Source: Epiperipatus broadwayi
Lineage: Eukaryota; Onychophora; Udeonychophora; Euonychophora; Peripatidae
Reading direction: 5' to 3'
DNA: 64,000 nucleotides
Assembly: GCA_028023455.1 (NCBI GenBank)
Contig: JAQFVV010000031.1
Location: 5,684,926 to 5,748,925 of the forward strand
The notes under the pieces were generated by a model. It had not been told where the DNA came from, ran no database searches, and worked only from the letters and a program-made list of their open reading frames with translations. Made by a program: the position numbers and the translations under genes. Shown piece after piece: positions 23,846 to 37,044 of this stretch (position 1 is the first letter of the stretch; every line of letters begins with the position of its first letter).

Positions 23846-24680
23846 TTTAGAAATGATAACCTTTGTAAATATGCATCAGATAAAACTAAAAATATTGAAA
23901 TTTATTATAATGAATTGTTAAATGTTGGATACAATTATGATTCTGTTTATTATACTATTAAAAATTTTACTTCTAAATATAATAATAATAATAGTGTTAA
24001 TTTTTCTGATAAAAAATTGTGGATATCAATACCATATATTTCAAATCAACAGGCAAGTTTCATTAAGAAAATTTATAAAGGAATATGTGATATTGCATTT
24101 TATGCACCTCCTACATTAAATAAATTAATAAACAATTAAACAAATAAAACTTTATTTACAAATAAAAATTGTATTATTTACAAATGGACATGTCAGTGTG
24201 GCCATGCATATATAGGTGAATCAAGGTGCACATTGAAAAAAAACAAAAGATCACTTACTGTTATTTAAAAGGGTTCAAAATACAAAACAAAATTTTAAAA
24301 ATAATGATAATTTATCAGCTTCTGTCTTTTATGACTTTAATAAATCATGTATATATGGTTTCGATTTTAATTATAACAACATAAAAATATTGGAAACTGA
24401 AAGAAATAATAATAAAAGGAAAATTAAAGAGGCAATGTTAATATGTAAATACAAGCAAGATTTAATTAATAGGCAAGCAGCTAACATTAAAATCACAGAA
24501 TTATGGCAAAGTTGACATCATAGAATTATGGGAAATCTGACATTTTAAAAGTGATAGTTGACAAAGCTAGAAGTTAGTTGAAAGTGTTTCTAAGTGACGG
24601 TTATACATATATATTTTATAAGCTTTTAAATACTGTATTTTCAAATATTTATTTATAGATTTGCATATATATATATATAT
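23846..24680 (+). pseudogene. PLE-A4: 3' fragment, right arm of head-to-head pair
   Basis: Plus strand. The 74-codon frame at 23915-24139 holds the linker (NELLNVGYNYDS, ISIPYISNQQASFI, IAFYAPPTLNKL). A TAA follows at NN*TN, and the GIY-YIG region continues interrupted (QCGHAYIGES near 24190, then a frameshift, then FYDFNKSCIYGF and KRKIKEAM to about 24510). Terminus at 24540-24660. Dead copy. Confidence 0.7.
24558..24590 (+). ncRNA. Hammerhead-like motif, PLE-A4 terminus
   Basis: UUGACAA, stem II AGCUA/UAGUU, GAAA, then GUGUUUC. The same layout as A2 and A3. Confidence 0.4.
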
Positions 24681-24707
24681 ATGCAAATCTATAAATAAAT
24701 ATTTGAA
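24640..24707. repeat. Perfect 68-bp palindrome at PLE-A4 3' end
   Basis: Arms 24640-24673 and 24674-24707 are exact reverse complements (TTCAAATATTTATTTATAG outermost), centred on (AT)n. The arm sequence is the PLE-A 3' end, so the terminus is duplicated tail to tail. It could extrude as a cruciform. Confidence 0.85.
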
Positions 24708-24735
24708 TAGAGAGCGTTGGTACGCTCTCTATGTG

Positions 24736-25205
24736 CATATATGTAAACCTACAACTACAGATTGCTTTTATAATCATGGAAATCCAAGCTATGTAAAACC
24801 CTTGTAACTATACCACATCACATAAAAATTCTTGTAATATTATGTAAATAAATAAATCAACTTGCACATAAACCTACAACTACAGATTACCCATATAACC
24901 ACAACAATCAATGCCATGTAAAACTTTTGTAACTAATCCATTGCATAAAAAAGTTAATGTAATGTCATGTAAATCAATAAATCAACTTTTACATATGTAA
25001 ACCTATATTATCTATGGATTGCCCATGTAACCACAGCAATACAAGCAATGTAAATCTGTTGTAACTAATGAGAAGTAAGTAAAAATTTCTACAATCCTGT
25101 GTAAACCAATACATTTTTTATATATGTAAATCTACAACTACAGATTGCCCATGTAAACACAGCAATGTAAGCTATGTAACACTCTTGTAACTCTCTAAGA
25201 TAAAT
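24736..25205 (+). repeat. ~128-bp tandem minisatellite, about 3.6 units
   Basis: Units begin TATGTAAACCTACAACTACAG near 24743, 24872, 25004 and 25127, each continuing with GATTGCCCATGTAACCACAG, AGCTATGTAAAAC and TTGTAACTA. No coding signal. Confidence 0.7.
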
Positions 25206-25220
25206 ACAATTTATTTTTGA

Positions 25221-25450
<230 letters not shown>

Positions 25451-26153
25451 TCAGTTCAATTCTTATTTAATATGTACATTTCAACACTTTGGTTTTAATA
25501 GAAATACACAAGATTACAAATAAATATACAAAATAAACAAAACATTATTCAATATAGTAACATTAATAAAAATATACAATAAGAAAAATTACAATTCATA
25601 ATAAAATATATATAAATCCATGTTATCTACAGTAGATTCAATTTCTTTTTAACATCATTTATAAAATAATCACAAAAAAACATCATGTTATTAAATTTTT
25701 GATTACATAACTTTTGTAATCTGTTAATGACAGATTTGTTTATAAAAGAGTTTTTAGATTTTCTAATATTAAACGTGGACATTTCCCTTAGTGAATGAGA
25801 AGGAACTCTTAATTCAATTTTGGATATACAATCGTTTACATCAATTTTCCCATCAATCAACTTTTTTAAAAATACCATATCTTTAGTTAGTCTTCTTTCA
25901 GTTAATATTATTTTAAGATTTAAATCCCCCCCCCCTTCATTAGTTTAATAAATCTTTTCTCTACATTACAAATTTTAGATTCAATGTAAACCAAATCCAA
26001 ATTCCATATAGAAGATCCATATTCCAATAAAGGTACAACTAGAGAACAGATTAACATGTACTCTATACAAGGAGACAAGTCTCTGCCAAATCTCAAAATA
26101 CATCCCATCTGTCTATATGCTTAACTATAATATATTTTACATGCTCATTAAAA
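25451..26153 (-). pseudogene. Jockey/CR1-like LINE, ORF2 C-terminal part
   Basis: Minus-strand frame 25920-26108 reads MGCILRFGRDLSPC and LVVPLLEYGSSIWN, then VEKRFIK, the region after the RT in Jockey/CR1/L2 LINEs. Frame 25627-25878 is the C-terminus (ELRVPSHSLRE, FINKSVINRLQKLCN, DDVKKKLNLL-like end). A frameshift separates them, and a -1 shift lies near 26110. The 3' side runs into (ATT)n. It joins 27788-28388 across the insertion of the palindromic element. Confidence 0.75.
26141..26153. repeat. 13-bp target-site duplication, left copy
   Basis: ATGCTCATTAAAA here recurs at 27788-27800. The LINE reading frame continues across if one copy and the DNA between are removed. Confidence 0.8.
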
Positions 26154-27787
26154 ACACTGACACACCTAAACACATATATGCTGAAAAGATAAATAATCAC
26201 CAATATACGTATTTCATGCTAAACCAACAATCATCAGTTGGTCCAGACTATCATCTTTACACACATATATAGTATAAGTGCTCAGATATATATTAAGATA
26301 GACTATCCTCATAGTTTAATGGACAGGCTTCAATCCACTCCACACTCCAACTCTTCAACCGTCCATCCAATTGAAAATCTGATGATGGAATGCTCAAAGG
26401 CCACCCTGAGGCCGAGATTATTGTCACACCCATGTTGACCTAAGGTCAATCTGAACCCCACATGTACAGGACATAATCCATTTAATACATATGCAAGGAT
26501 GGGCAGACATCTCTATAATGTAATAACTGAAACACAGGCTTGTTATATACCTGTGGCTATATATATGTAATATAGGGTATATGAGCACAGACTTTCACAC
26601 CACCCACCTCTCTCCACTCTATCTAATAACACTGATACACCTAAACACATATATGCTGAAAAGATAAATAATCACCAATATACGTATTTCATGCTAAACC
26701 AGCAATCATCAGTTGGTCCAGACTATCATCTTTACACACATATATAGTATAAGTGCTCAGATATATATTAAGATAGACTATCCTCATAGTTTAATGGACA
26801 GGCTTCAATCCACTCCACACTCCAACTCTTCAACCGTCCATCCAATTGAAAATCTGATGATGGAATGCTCAAAGGCCACCCTGAGGCCGAGATTATTGTC
26901 ACACCCATGTTGACCTAAGGTCAATCTGAACCCCACATGTACAGGACATAATCCATTTAATACAGCATTCCATCATCAGATTTTCAATTGGATGGACGAT
27001 TGAAGAGTTGGAGTGTGGAGTGGATTGAAGCCTGTCCATTAAACTATGAGGATAGTCTATCTTAATATATATCTGAGCACTTATACTATATATGTGTGTA
27101 AAGATGATAGTCTGGACCAACTGATGATTGCTGGTTTAGCATGAAATACGTATATTGGTGATTATTTATCTTTTCAGCATATATGTGTTTAGGTGTATCA
27201 GTGTTATTAGATAGAGTGGAGAGAGGTGGGTGGTGTGAAAGTCTGTGCTCATATACCCTATATTACATATATATAGCCACAGGTATATAACAAGCCTGTG
27301 TTTCAGTTATTACATTATAGAGATGTCTGCCCATCCTTGCATATGTATTAAATGGATTATGTCCTGTACATGTGGGGTTCAGATTGACCTTAGGTCAACA
27401 TGGGTGTGACAATAATCTTGGCCTCAGGGTGGCCTTTGAGCATTCCATCATCAGATTTTCAATTGGATGGACGGTTGAAGAGTTGGAGTGTGGAGTGGAT
27501 TGAAGCCTGTCCATTAAACTATGAGGATAGTCTATCTTAATATATATCTGAGCACTTATACTATATATGTGTGTAAAGATGATAGTCTGGACCAACTGAT
27601 GATTGCTGGTTTAGCATGAAATACGTATATTGGTGATTATTTATCTTTTCAGCATATATGTGTTTAGGTGTATCAGTGTTATTAGATAGAGTGGAGTGAG
27701 GTGGGTGGTGTGAAAGTCTGTGCTCATATACCCTATATTACATATATATATATAGCCACAGGTATATAACAAGCCTGTGTTTCAGTT
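26154..27787. mobile_element. Palindromic 475-bp-repeat element inserted in LINE
   Basis: It holds about 1.7 forward units (26154-26629 and 26630-26963), then an abrupt switch at about 26963 to about 1.75 reverse units (26964-27787). Unit spacing is 475 bp (CACTGA(C/T)ACACC at 26155 and 26630). Units are almost identical to each other. A 13-bp direct repeat flanks the insertion, so it arrived as a mobile element, not by local expansion. The 66-residue frames repeated in it are not real genes. Each unit contains a GGCC...GGCC hairpin next to CTGATGATGG, but no complete hammerhead. It is the young relative of the diverged arrays at 481-5010. Confidence 0.75.
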
Positions 27788-28538
<751 letters not shown>

Positions 28539-30399
28539 GAATATTCTAGCACAAACAAAGGATAATAAGTTTAAAGATTAACTTTTATGCTATTATTTTA
28601 GGAACATTCATATTTTAATGGTACATATTATAAATTACTCAGGCTAGCAACGGAGTGCAAAAATTTTGGAAATAGATAATAATAAACTTTAAAAATAAAT
28701 TTTACACTTATATTTTTGAAATATATCACATTATAGTAGTACATATTATTTAATAATTCTCATAAAAAATTTAGACAATTTAAAAATCTTTAAATTCAAT
28801 GTGTTGGGAAATATATGTTTTCTTCTTTCATGATAAATCATTTTCACTTCATTGTTCCTATTAATAGTGGTCATTTAATGATAATAACTTCTTAATCAAA
28901 TTGCTAGTAATAAGTGAATGTTATTCTATAAATAAAATATTTCAGAATAATGATAATAATACATCTTGTTTAAATTTAAAGTCATTCATTTATAAGTGTC
29001 CAAGTAATATAAATTTTTGAATACAAACACATGCATAAGAAAAGTGTTTGAAATAATTTACTTATTTTCTTGTCAATAATTGTATTTGTTCTATTTAAAT
29101 CATTTATAAAACATTTTGTGTTTTGAAAATGTTGCAATTTTGGATATAAAAACGACTTCATTTTAAAAAAGAAATTACTCAAAATGAAACCCATATTTTA
29201 CAATATAATAAAGATTTAAAATATTCTTAAAATAAAGTTTGTTAATGAGTCATTATAATATTGAATGTTTTTAATATCCCCAATGTTTACAGTATATATT
29301 ATAAATTATTTTTAATATATTATATACATATTGCATGACAATAGAATTAGTAATAGTTTTTTTTTTTTTTTTTTTACAAAACAAGGATGACAGTAGTATA
29401 TTTTTCTAAACTCCAAGAAAGTAATTAATTTCAGGAAAAGTAACTTAATTTCTATTGCACTTGCTATTGAGTTTCTTATAATGCACATTCCTGTAATAAT
29501 TTCAATGAATGGAAGTGTTAGCAGATAAAGATTGAGCCTGGATAATGATTAATTAGAACTTCCTTCTTTTAAATTTTTAAATTAAAAAAATAACAATTAA
29601 TTAACGCAAAAATGCTTTAACCAGAAAGCAAGCAAATATGAACAAGTGAGAGAGACAAGAGCATTATTTCTCACCAGCTTTGTTTGTAATACAAGTCACA
29701 TGATTAATTTTGATGGATGAAATTGACATTTAATTACACCCAGTTGATCTAATTAATAAAACGTGCAGATTTTTCTAGAATTTATTGGAAAAAATAGCAA
29801 TTAATGCAATTCTAGAATTTTGTAGAGAAGATTCAAATTTATTGTACTCGATCAATTGACAATTATATCATTTTTAAATATTTTTTAAAACAAATTATTT
29901 AGCAAAATTAAAATTTATTACAATACATACAAATTATTACATAATAAAAGTTACAATATTTCAACAAAATATTACTCTATACTACTTTTTTAAACATTTT
30001 TTAAAAATAAAGTCCCAGAATATTAGTTAATTTTATATTTTAAAATAAAAATATTTAACAATAGCTTTCATATTAAATCTAACCAGGAAATTTTTAAGCA
30101 ATTATTAAATTTCACTTGCATACAGCCTTACATCCATTATTGTATTCATTATTTGAAGATTATGAAATTAAAAATAAGAATTAACTATCAGCTTTAAATT
30201 ACTAATCTCCTTTAATCAGTTGAATTTGAAGATTGTTTAATTAAATTATTTCTAAAGTGGTTAAAAATTAAATATTCATTTCTTGAACAAATACTTAAAT
30301 ATTTGAAACCTAATCATAAGGTTTGAACCTGTTTTTTTAAAGTTTAATACTAATATTGAAATTTAATAGACACTTATAATTAAACTATGATATAAACAA

Positions 30400-30790
30400 T
30401 GAGGATTGACAATTCCTCAACAAGCTTTGTGATAAATGCTTAGACAGAACAAGCATTTAAAATTTATTGGTCAAGAACCCTTCCCCCAACCCCTGACCAT
30501 GGTTTCATGCTTTTGGCACTCCTCAGAGAGGTGTCAAAGTAGGTTCAGACACTAGATCTAAAAATACCAACTCAAAAACAGCATTTAACTAAAAATTATC
30601 TATTGAGTGGAAAATCTGTAATTTTCAGACACCTACATGTCTTCAAACCCAGCTATCCAACTCAAATAGCTTTATGGCACTGATAGATCTTCAGCCATAC
30701 CATATATTAGTAGTCTTAGAAATATAAAATTGCATAAGACTTAAGGCAGAAACTATAAATAGTCAAAATAAAAGTCATAGATCATATGAC
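30400..30790 (+). repeat. Diverged single unit of the ~419-bp repeat
   Basis: Shares the order of blocks with 51004-51422: AACAAGCT..TGATAA, CCCC(A/T)GACCA, GACACTAGATCTAAAAATA, then ACCATATATTAGTAGTCTTAG and AGTCATA. It is less AT-rich than its surroundings. Confidence 0.55.
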
Positions 30791-31324
30791 CCTATTCTCT
30801 TAAGCTTGTAAGTTATAAACAATGAGGATTGCCAATTTATAAACTATGATATGTCTAATTTTAATATTTCAAAATCAAACTTATTAGTACTTTAAATCAT
30901 TAATAACTTTAAATTAAGCATTGTCCAAATTACAAAAGAATTACATAATTAATTTAAACATTATAAGGTTATTCTTAAGATTTTTTTTTAAGTTATGAAA
31001 TTATAAATGTCCTTCTAAAATTTCTAATCAGATACATACACATTTAATTATTATTTACTTACAAACTTTGCTTATAAGAAAAATTAAACTAATTGAAAAA
31101 AAAATACTATGTCATTACAACTTGACATTCAGTTTTAAAGTGAAAAATGAGGGTCCCAATATATATAATTAGTTTGCATATATCTATCACATGTATGCTA
31201 TATTTACAGATCTTGGTAATAATTAATTTCATTACTTGGAATTATATTTTATTACTTGTTAATAATATTGATTTTTTTGTATTATTATTTTATAACGATG
31301 CAAATTGTTATATATTATTAAATT

Positions 31325-31555
31325 TTATCTTTTATCAACAGGAGGTATATTAAAAATTATGTGTTATGCGTGTAATGAATAAATGAATAGAAAAGTATGG
31401 TTCAAATGATTTTATAAAATTATATTAAATCAGATGCATTTATCTTTTATGAACAGAAGTTATATTAAAAATTATGTGTTATGCATGTGATGGATAAATG
31501 AATAGAAAAGTATGATTCAAATGGTTTTGTAAAACTATTAAATCAGATGCCTTTA
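31325..31555 (+). repeat. 115-bp tandem duplication
   Basis: TAAAAATTATGTGTTATGC at 31351 recurs at 31466, followed by GATAAATGAATAGAAAAGTATG and CAAATG.. in both copies. Confidence 0.65.
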
Positions 31556-31860
31556 AATAACATACTATTGTTTAATAAATCTATTTATTGTAAAATCAAC
31601 ATAATGAAATTTTTTTAAAAAAAAATTATTTAAATAGCATACAATAATTTGATAATATTAAACTTAAAGATCAGTCTTTATTCAACTCTTTTATAACTCC
31701 ACTATTTTGAATGGTCTCTCATTACTAGAAAAAATTAAAAATAGGCTAATAAACAATATTTGTAATGCAAAACATTATTTTCTCTAAATATTTTGCTTTT
31801 TTTAAATATTATTTATATGTAAATAAATATTTTTTACTTTATTTTTTACATAGTAATTGC

Positions 31861-31880
31861 AATATATATATATATATATA
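31861..31880. repeat. (AT)n at the RTE 3' end
   Basis: A short (AT)n directly follows the 3' end of the minus-strand RTE copy, as in the full-length copy at 40722. Confidence 0.85.
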
Positions 31881-34216
31881 TCATCATTATCAACCATTAT
31901 CAATCCACTGCAGATGAAGGTCTCTCCAAGTTTAATCCATTTTCTCCAATCTTTAGCTTCTCTTCTCCACATCACCCCTGCATACTTTCTTATTTCATCC
32001 ATCCATCTCACATGTGGTCTCTTTCTGGGTCTTTTACAATCTCTTGGAATCCAGTTTAAAATTTTAATTGTCCATCTATTATCATCTCTTCTAACAATAT
32101 GTCCAGCCCAAGTCCACTTCAATCTTTTAATTTTTTCAATGAGGTCAGTAACACATGTTTGTTCTCTTACCCATACATTGCGTTTACGATCTCTTCTTGT
32201 TACTCCCAACATACATCTCTCCATACTTCTTTGAGTGGTCTGAAGTCTCTGAATTGCTCTTCTATTAAGTATCCAAGTCTCAGATCCATAAGAAAGAACT
32301 GGTAAAACACATTTGTTAAAAACCTTCCTTTTAAACACATAGGCATATTTCCTTTTAGTATCAAATTATTTCTACCAAAAGCACTCCAATCAAGTTTAAT
32401 TCTATGATTAATTTCATCCATTATGTTTCCATCTGTATTAATAATCTGACCAATGTATTTATAACTGTTAACTTCTTCTAATTCAACATAATCAATCTTT
32501 ATTTTCATATTTTGACCAAAATAATTAAACATTACTTTAGTCTTTTTAACATTTATATTTAGTCCTACTTTCATCTGATAATTCCTGCAACATATCCTGC
32601 AGCTCTGAAGCATTATTTGCAAAAACAACTACATCATCTGCGAAATGTAAATGACTTAAATAATCACCATTTACTTTCACTCCTTTAGTTTTCCATTTTA
32701 ATCCACAAAATACTTCTTGCAGCACTGCTGTAAAAAGTTTTGGAGATATGGAGTCACCTTCTCTTACACCTTTCTCAATGTTGACTTTCCCAGTATCATT
32801 ATGTAATCTAATTGTTGCTGTTGCATTTTTATAAATATTCTTTAAAATATGATAATATCCTGGATCTATACCTTGATGATCCAATGCTTTAATCACCGAA
32901 GAAATGTTTAAAGAATCAAATGCCTTTTCATAATCTACAAATCCAAAACATAATGACAACTCATATTCATTCATCCTTTCTATAACTTCTCTCAACACCT
33001 GGATATGATCTACTGTACTAAAACCATTTTTAAATCCAGCTTGTTCTCTTGGTTGGTGGAAATCCAATGTTCTCTGTAGACAAGTTGTAATTATCTTGGT
33101 AAAAATTTTATATAAAACTGATAAAAGGCTTATAGGTCTGTATTTCTAATATCTTCTTTATCGTCTTTTTTAAATATTAATATTATTACTGCATTTTTCC
33201 AATCATCCGGTACATCTTTATCATTTAGACATTTGGTATATAACTTTGCTAAAATGTTTTCTGTTTCTTCACCTGCTTCTTTTAATATATCAATTATAAT
33301 TTCATCATTACCTGTAGCCTTTCTTTTCTTCATACATTTAATTGCATGTCTCACTTCTTCATTTAAAATTCTGGGCAATTTGGAAGAGTAATAGATATAG
33401 GAGTTACTTGTTCTTTATTACAATATAATTCTTGATAAAAATCTACCAATTTCATGATGTCATCTCTCTTTTTAGTAATAATTCCATCTTTTTTTCTTAT
33501 TTCAGATATAAATTTCCTACCAATAACAAAATGTTGTTTTACATTCTTAAGACTCTTATTTTCTTCTACAGCTTTCCTTGCTAGTTCCTAGTTATACTTT
33601 CTTATATCATTTTCAACTCTTTTCCGCACCATTTTACAAAATTTGAGATATTCAATTCTTTTTAATGCATCATTTTTGTATCTCTTTATATTCCTTCTTT
33701 TCTTCATAAATTCTCTAGTCTCAGTAGAAATTTTATTGGTCAATTGCTGTTTTTTTCTACCAGCTCTTTTTGTTGCAGTTTTCAAAAGTGTATCAGTTAT
33801 TTTCATATTAATTTCATTCAAATCTGAATCATGTTCAAAATCTACTAATACTTGAAACCGATTTGTAAGTTCTAATTTAAATTCATTAGAATGTTTCTGA
33901 AGATTAGGAATATCAACTGTAAATATTGTTTTCCTTAATAATTTTTGTCTCTCTAGTGTTACATTAACATGTATCTTACACCTTACTAATCGATGATCAC
34001 TTCCTGTGTTAAATTTATTAAGAACATTACAATCTTGAAATATGTATTTCATGTTAGTCAAAATATAATTAAAATCTGCTGTACCTTCATTTGGATGCTT
34101 CCATGTCCATTTCCTTTTAACATTTTTTTCAAAAAAGAATTCATAATATAAAGTTTTTCTTTTTCTGTAAACTCCACAAGTCTATGTTCTCTGTCATTTC
34201 TATTACCATAACCAAA
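31881..34216 (-). pseudogene. RTE/BovB-type LINE, 5' truncated copy
   Basis: Homologous through its whole length to the copy at 37440-40721, in opposite orientation. It starts within the endonuclease domain (near FGYGNRNER of the intact copy). Frames 33588-34061, 33130-33378, 32546-33067, 32200-32628 and 31802-32338 are pieces of one ORF broken by frameshifts and stops. RT motif A (FVDYEKAFDS), B (VREGDSISPKLF, with E for the usual Q) and C (FADDVVVF) are visible. The 3' end reads TGATAATGGTTGATAATGATGA then (TA)n. Inactive. Confidence 0.85.
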
Positions 34217-34254
34217 ATCTTTGAAGTTATATACATAACCTTGTAATTAAATTT

Positions 34255-34615
34255 TATAAACACAGTAACTTAAATATATATTAAGTACAACTTTAAAACT
34301 TTAATGTATCTAACAGTGCTTCCAATTAGCTTTGTAGTTTTGATCAACTAACACTTTCAAACACATTCAATGTCTAACCTTTACACAATTCACAGCACAT
34401 TATCCCCATTGTATGCACAACCCTTGTGGCTTGCACTGAGTGACACTACTTTATGGAGAGTTTGCCTGTTTTAATATTGTTATTTCCACAATTCATTGAT
34501 TTTTATGGTTTCTGCCTTTCTGTTTATTAAGTCATGCTTGCATTTATATACTAACATCACTTCCTTTATTTTTCTTTTATTATTTTTTTCTATTTGGATA
34601 ATAATAATGTGAAAA
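34255..34615 (-). pseudogene. PLE-D 3' fragment, left arm
   Basis: Minus strand: the end of a GIY-YIG domain (KRKIKE-like, near 34555-34600), ELW end near 34490, then terminus with a degraded hammerhead-like motif (GUUGAUCA at 34355, GGAAGCACU at 34318). It faces a plus-strand copy of the same end. Confidence 0.5.
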
Positions 34616-34822
34616 TATTACAATTTTAGAGAAACAATAATAAAAGGAAAATAAAGGAATCTATGTTAATATATAAATACAAACATGACTTAATAACAGA
34701 AAGGCAGGAAATGTAAAAATCAATGAATTGTGAGGAGGTTAGACTTTAAAAGTGTGTTTACAAGGGCTACGAAGCTAGATGAATGTGCTCCTAGATGGAT
34801 ATAACTTTTTATAGTTGTTCTT

Positions 34823-34840
<18 letters not shown>
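34616..34840 (+). pseudogene. PLE-D 3' fragment, right arm
   Basis: Plus strand: AATAATAAAAGGAAAATAAAG (the codons for NNKRKIK), then remnant of the ELW end near 34735 and a terminus with a decayed GAAA box (GAAU). With the left arm it forms a small head-to-head pair joined at about 34615. Confidence 0.5.
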
Positions 34841-34854
<14 letters not shown>

Positions 34855-34855
<1 letters not shown>

Positions 34856-34872
34856 AATATTAATAAATACAG

Positions 34873-34916
<44 letters not shown>

Positions 34917-34934
34917 CTGTATTTATTAATATTT
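34855..34934. repeat. 80-bp palindrome centred on (AT)n
   Basis: AAATATTAATAAATACAGTA at the left and its exact reverse complement ending at 34934 flank (AT)n. It has the same form as 24640-24707. Confidence 0.8.
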
Positions 34935-35075
34935 AATTATATATTCTACCACTTCTGAATCTGGGGGAAAAATTGAGATTTTTTTTTTCATTTGAGGAAT
35001 TTAAAAAAAATGTAAGAATCAAGTTGAAGTGAATACATTTGATAGATAAGCTGATCTAGATCATACTGAATTTAA

Positions 35076-35570
35076 TTAGAAAGGGTTTCCATTGAAGACT
35101 ATGATAGATGATACATTGTAGACATGGAGCTTCCACTTGTTTCTTTGCCATAAAATAGAATGTTCACATTTTACCACATCATGTAAATGTTTCAGAACTT
35201 GCAGATAAAATGCTCGACCATTACAAACTAAATTTGAGAGGGTAAATGTCATTTGTATAAAAAAGGAAATTGTTATTTTGACTTTGGACTTAATGTTTAT
35301 CACTTTTTTCGAAACAGTAAATTTATGAATTCAATTAAACCACTTATAAACTTATATTTTTATGAGCTCAGCTTTTTTATAATTTGTTTCAAGAATAACA
35401 ACTTTATTTCTCATCAACTTCTGAAAATGAAAGCAAAATTCTACATTGTAGAAGTTTTGAGCCATTATTGCAAAATTTGACAAAAATGCAAAAAGCACTT
35501 TACAAAACAATATGTTACATGGCTCCATGACTTCACATGGTGATGCTATTTGGTAGATTGATGCAGACAT
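35076..35570 (-). pseudogene. Mariner-type transposase remnant
   Basis: Frame 35076-35303 reads FYLQVLKHLHDVVKC, then ILWQRNKWKLHVYNVSS, matching the family pattern Y..VL.rLr..v....p.lW....W.LHhDNApsH around the second catalytic Asp. The DNA of the motif is YN here, so it is dead. Frame 35352-35570 contains NVEFCFHFQKL, like the N-terminal RxxIKFCFKLGKT of the same transposases. The middle (first catalytic Asp) is missing. No inverted repeats were found. Identification is by motif pattern only. Confidence 0.5.
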
Positions 35571-35883
35571 GTTCCTGCAAGAGTTATGTAGCAGTAGAAA
35601 TATATACTACTACATGCACACAAACCAGAGAAAAATTATTGTTATTTTTGGGTCTCTCTTTATATTATTACCCAACTTATGTTTATTTTTTGTTGTTACT
35701 ATGTCTTAAGTAATGATTGTAAAATTGTAATTACTATTGTTTTGTAGAGAAATTGGTTTGTATAATTTATAAAAAACTTTTAAATAACTGATTACTAAAG
35801 TAATACTAAGAATTATAAATAATGTATTAAATTTCAGATAGATAATTTTTACAATAGCACACTCATGCAATATATAGAATGAG

Positions 35884-36032
35884 TTCTATCCACTTTTATC
35901 ACTTTGTGGAAGAATGTAATCATAAATATGTACCCAAAGATAACATATGACCAAAGGAATGTGAAAAGACATGTCTTTGGTCATATGTTTATGATTATAG
36001 CCCTCCACATGGTGATAAAAGTTGATAGAAAT
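35884..36032. repeat. Foldback repeat with 13-bp perfect core
   Basis: CATATGACCAAAG (35944-35956) and CTTTGGTCATATG (35975-35987) are perfect inverted repeats. Homology continues outward to 35884 and 36032 (CTATC..ACTTTTATCA with TGATAAAAGTTGATAG). About 150 bp, MITE-like, no target duplication recognised. Confidence 0.65.
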
Positions 36033-36224
36033 CAGTTCCCATCTTCCATGAGAGTGGTGTAGTAAAAATTATACTACAGAAGTATTATTCATTATTGAAA
36101 AATTTCTAATCTAATAAACGACTAATAAAAATCATTAATAATAAACAATGTATTTTGTGGAGCATTATCAATAAAAAAAATTTAACACCCATATCTCCAA
36201 TATTTATTTATCAGAGAAACAACA

Positions 36225-36485
36225 TTATTTATATAAATAAAAGCCTTCTGGCATCCATTGATTGCTCTTGTTAGCACAAGATGGCACTACTATATGGAGA
36301 GTTTTGCTTTGTTTTGAATTGTTTAATAAATAATGTAATTTTTCAATGTAATTATTTAAAGTTGAAGGTTTATAGTTACATGAATAAAATGCTAATACAT
36401 TGAAAGTGTATTTTTTATATATGTGAATTAAAGAGCTTATTCTGTTATGATATTTATCTATTAATTCTTTGAAAATAACTGACAC
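36225..36485 (-). other. Unrecognised 86-codon open frame
   Basis: No domain recognised. Its DNA shares GGCACTACTATATGGAGAG with GACACTACTTTATGGAGAG at 34449-34467, inside PLE-D, so it may be a piece of the same repeat family. It is probably not a gene. Confidence 0.25.
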
Positions 36486-37044
36486 TACTTGATATATTAT
36501 ATTTTAAACATTTAATGAAAGATAATCAACTCAACATAAGCAGGCTACATATTATGATACACAATTCATCATTTTTTTTTTACAATATGATTCCTAAATT
36601 TGTAAAAAAATAATTAAACATTTGTTTGTGTAAGGCATTAAAAAAAAATATAATTCTTTTTTTTCAAATAATATTATATATTTCTTTAAATGTATGTAAA
36701 ACTAGATGTAAGAAGATTATATGAATGTAAACAGGGGTATGTTTGTCTTTTTGATGTTGCCAAAAAACTATTATTTACAATGAAATGACATTTTTTCTAA
36801 GACTAAACAACCTTTATCCCTTACCTAAATTTAGCTGTTTTGTTAGGGTTTGTTGAACAAATAGAGTTATTAAGATTAGTAGGGAAAGCAGTTGTAAACA
36901 TTAGGAGAATGAAAATTAGTAATAGTAATTGATATTTACCTATCAACATTAAAAAGTAAACTTATCTAGTATTATATATATATATAATGTCTGTTAATTA
37001 AAACAAATTTGTAATTATAATTAAAATAATAAATTTAATGGTTT

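Larger units (their letters stand above)
28540..31860. other. AT-rich interval, no gene recognised
   Basis: No supported coding frame. It contains a single diverged ~419-bp repeat unit (30400-30790) and a 115-bp tandem duplication (31325-31555). Confidence 0.4.

Noticed and set aside
24736-25205. Regular ~128-bp repeats as a CRISPR array
   Set aside because: The whole unit repeats without unique spacers, and the DNA is clearly from an animal.
26364-26430. CTGATGA in the 475-bp unit as a hammerhead core
   Set aside because: No GAAA or cleavage triplet follows at a usable distance, and diverged units do not keep the core.
26238-27595. Four copies of a 66-73 residue frame
   Set aside because: They exist only because the 475-bp unit is repeated; they have no conserved start context and the diverged arrays at 481-5010 do not keep the frame.
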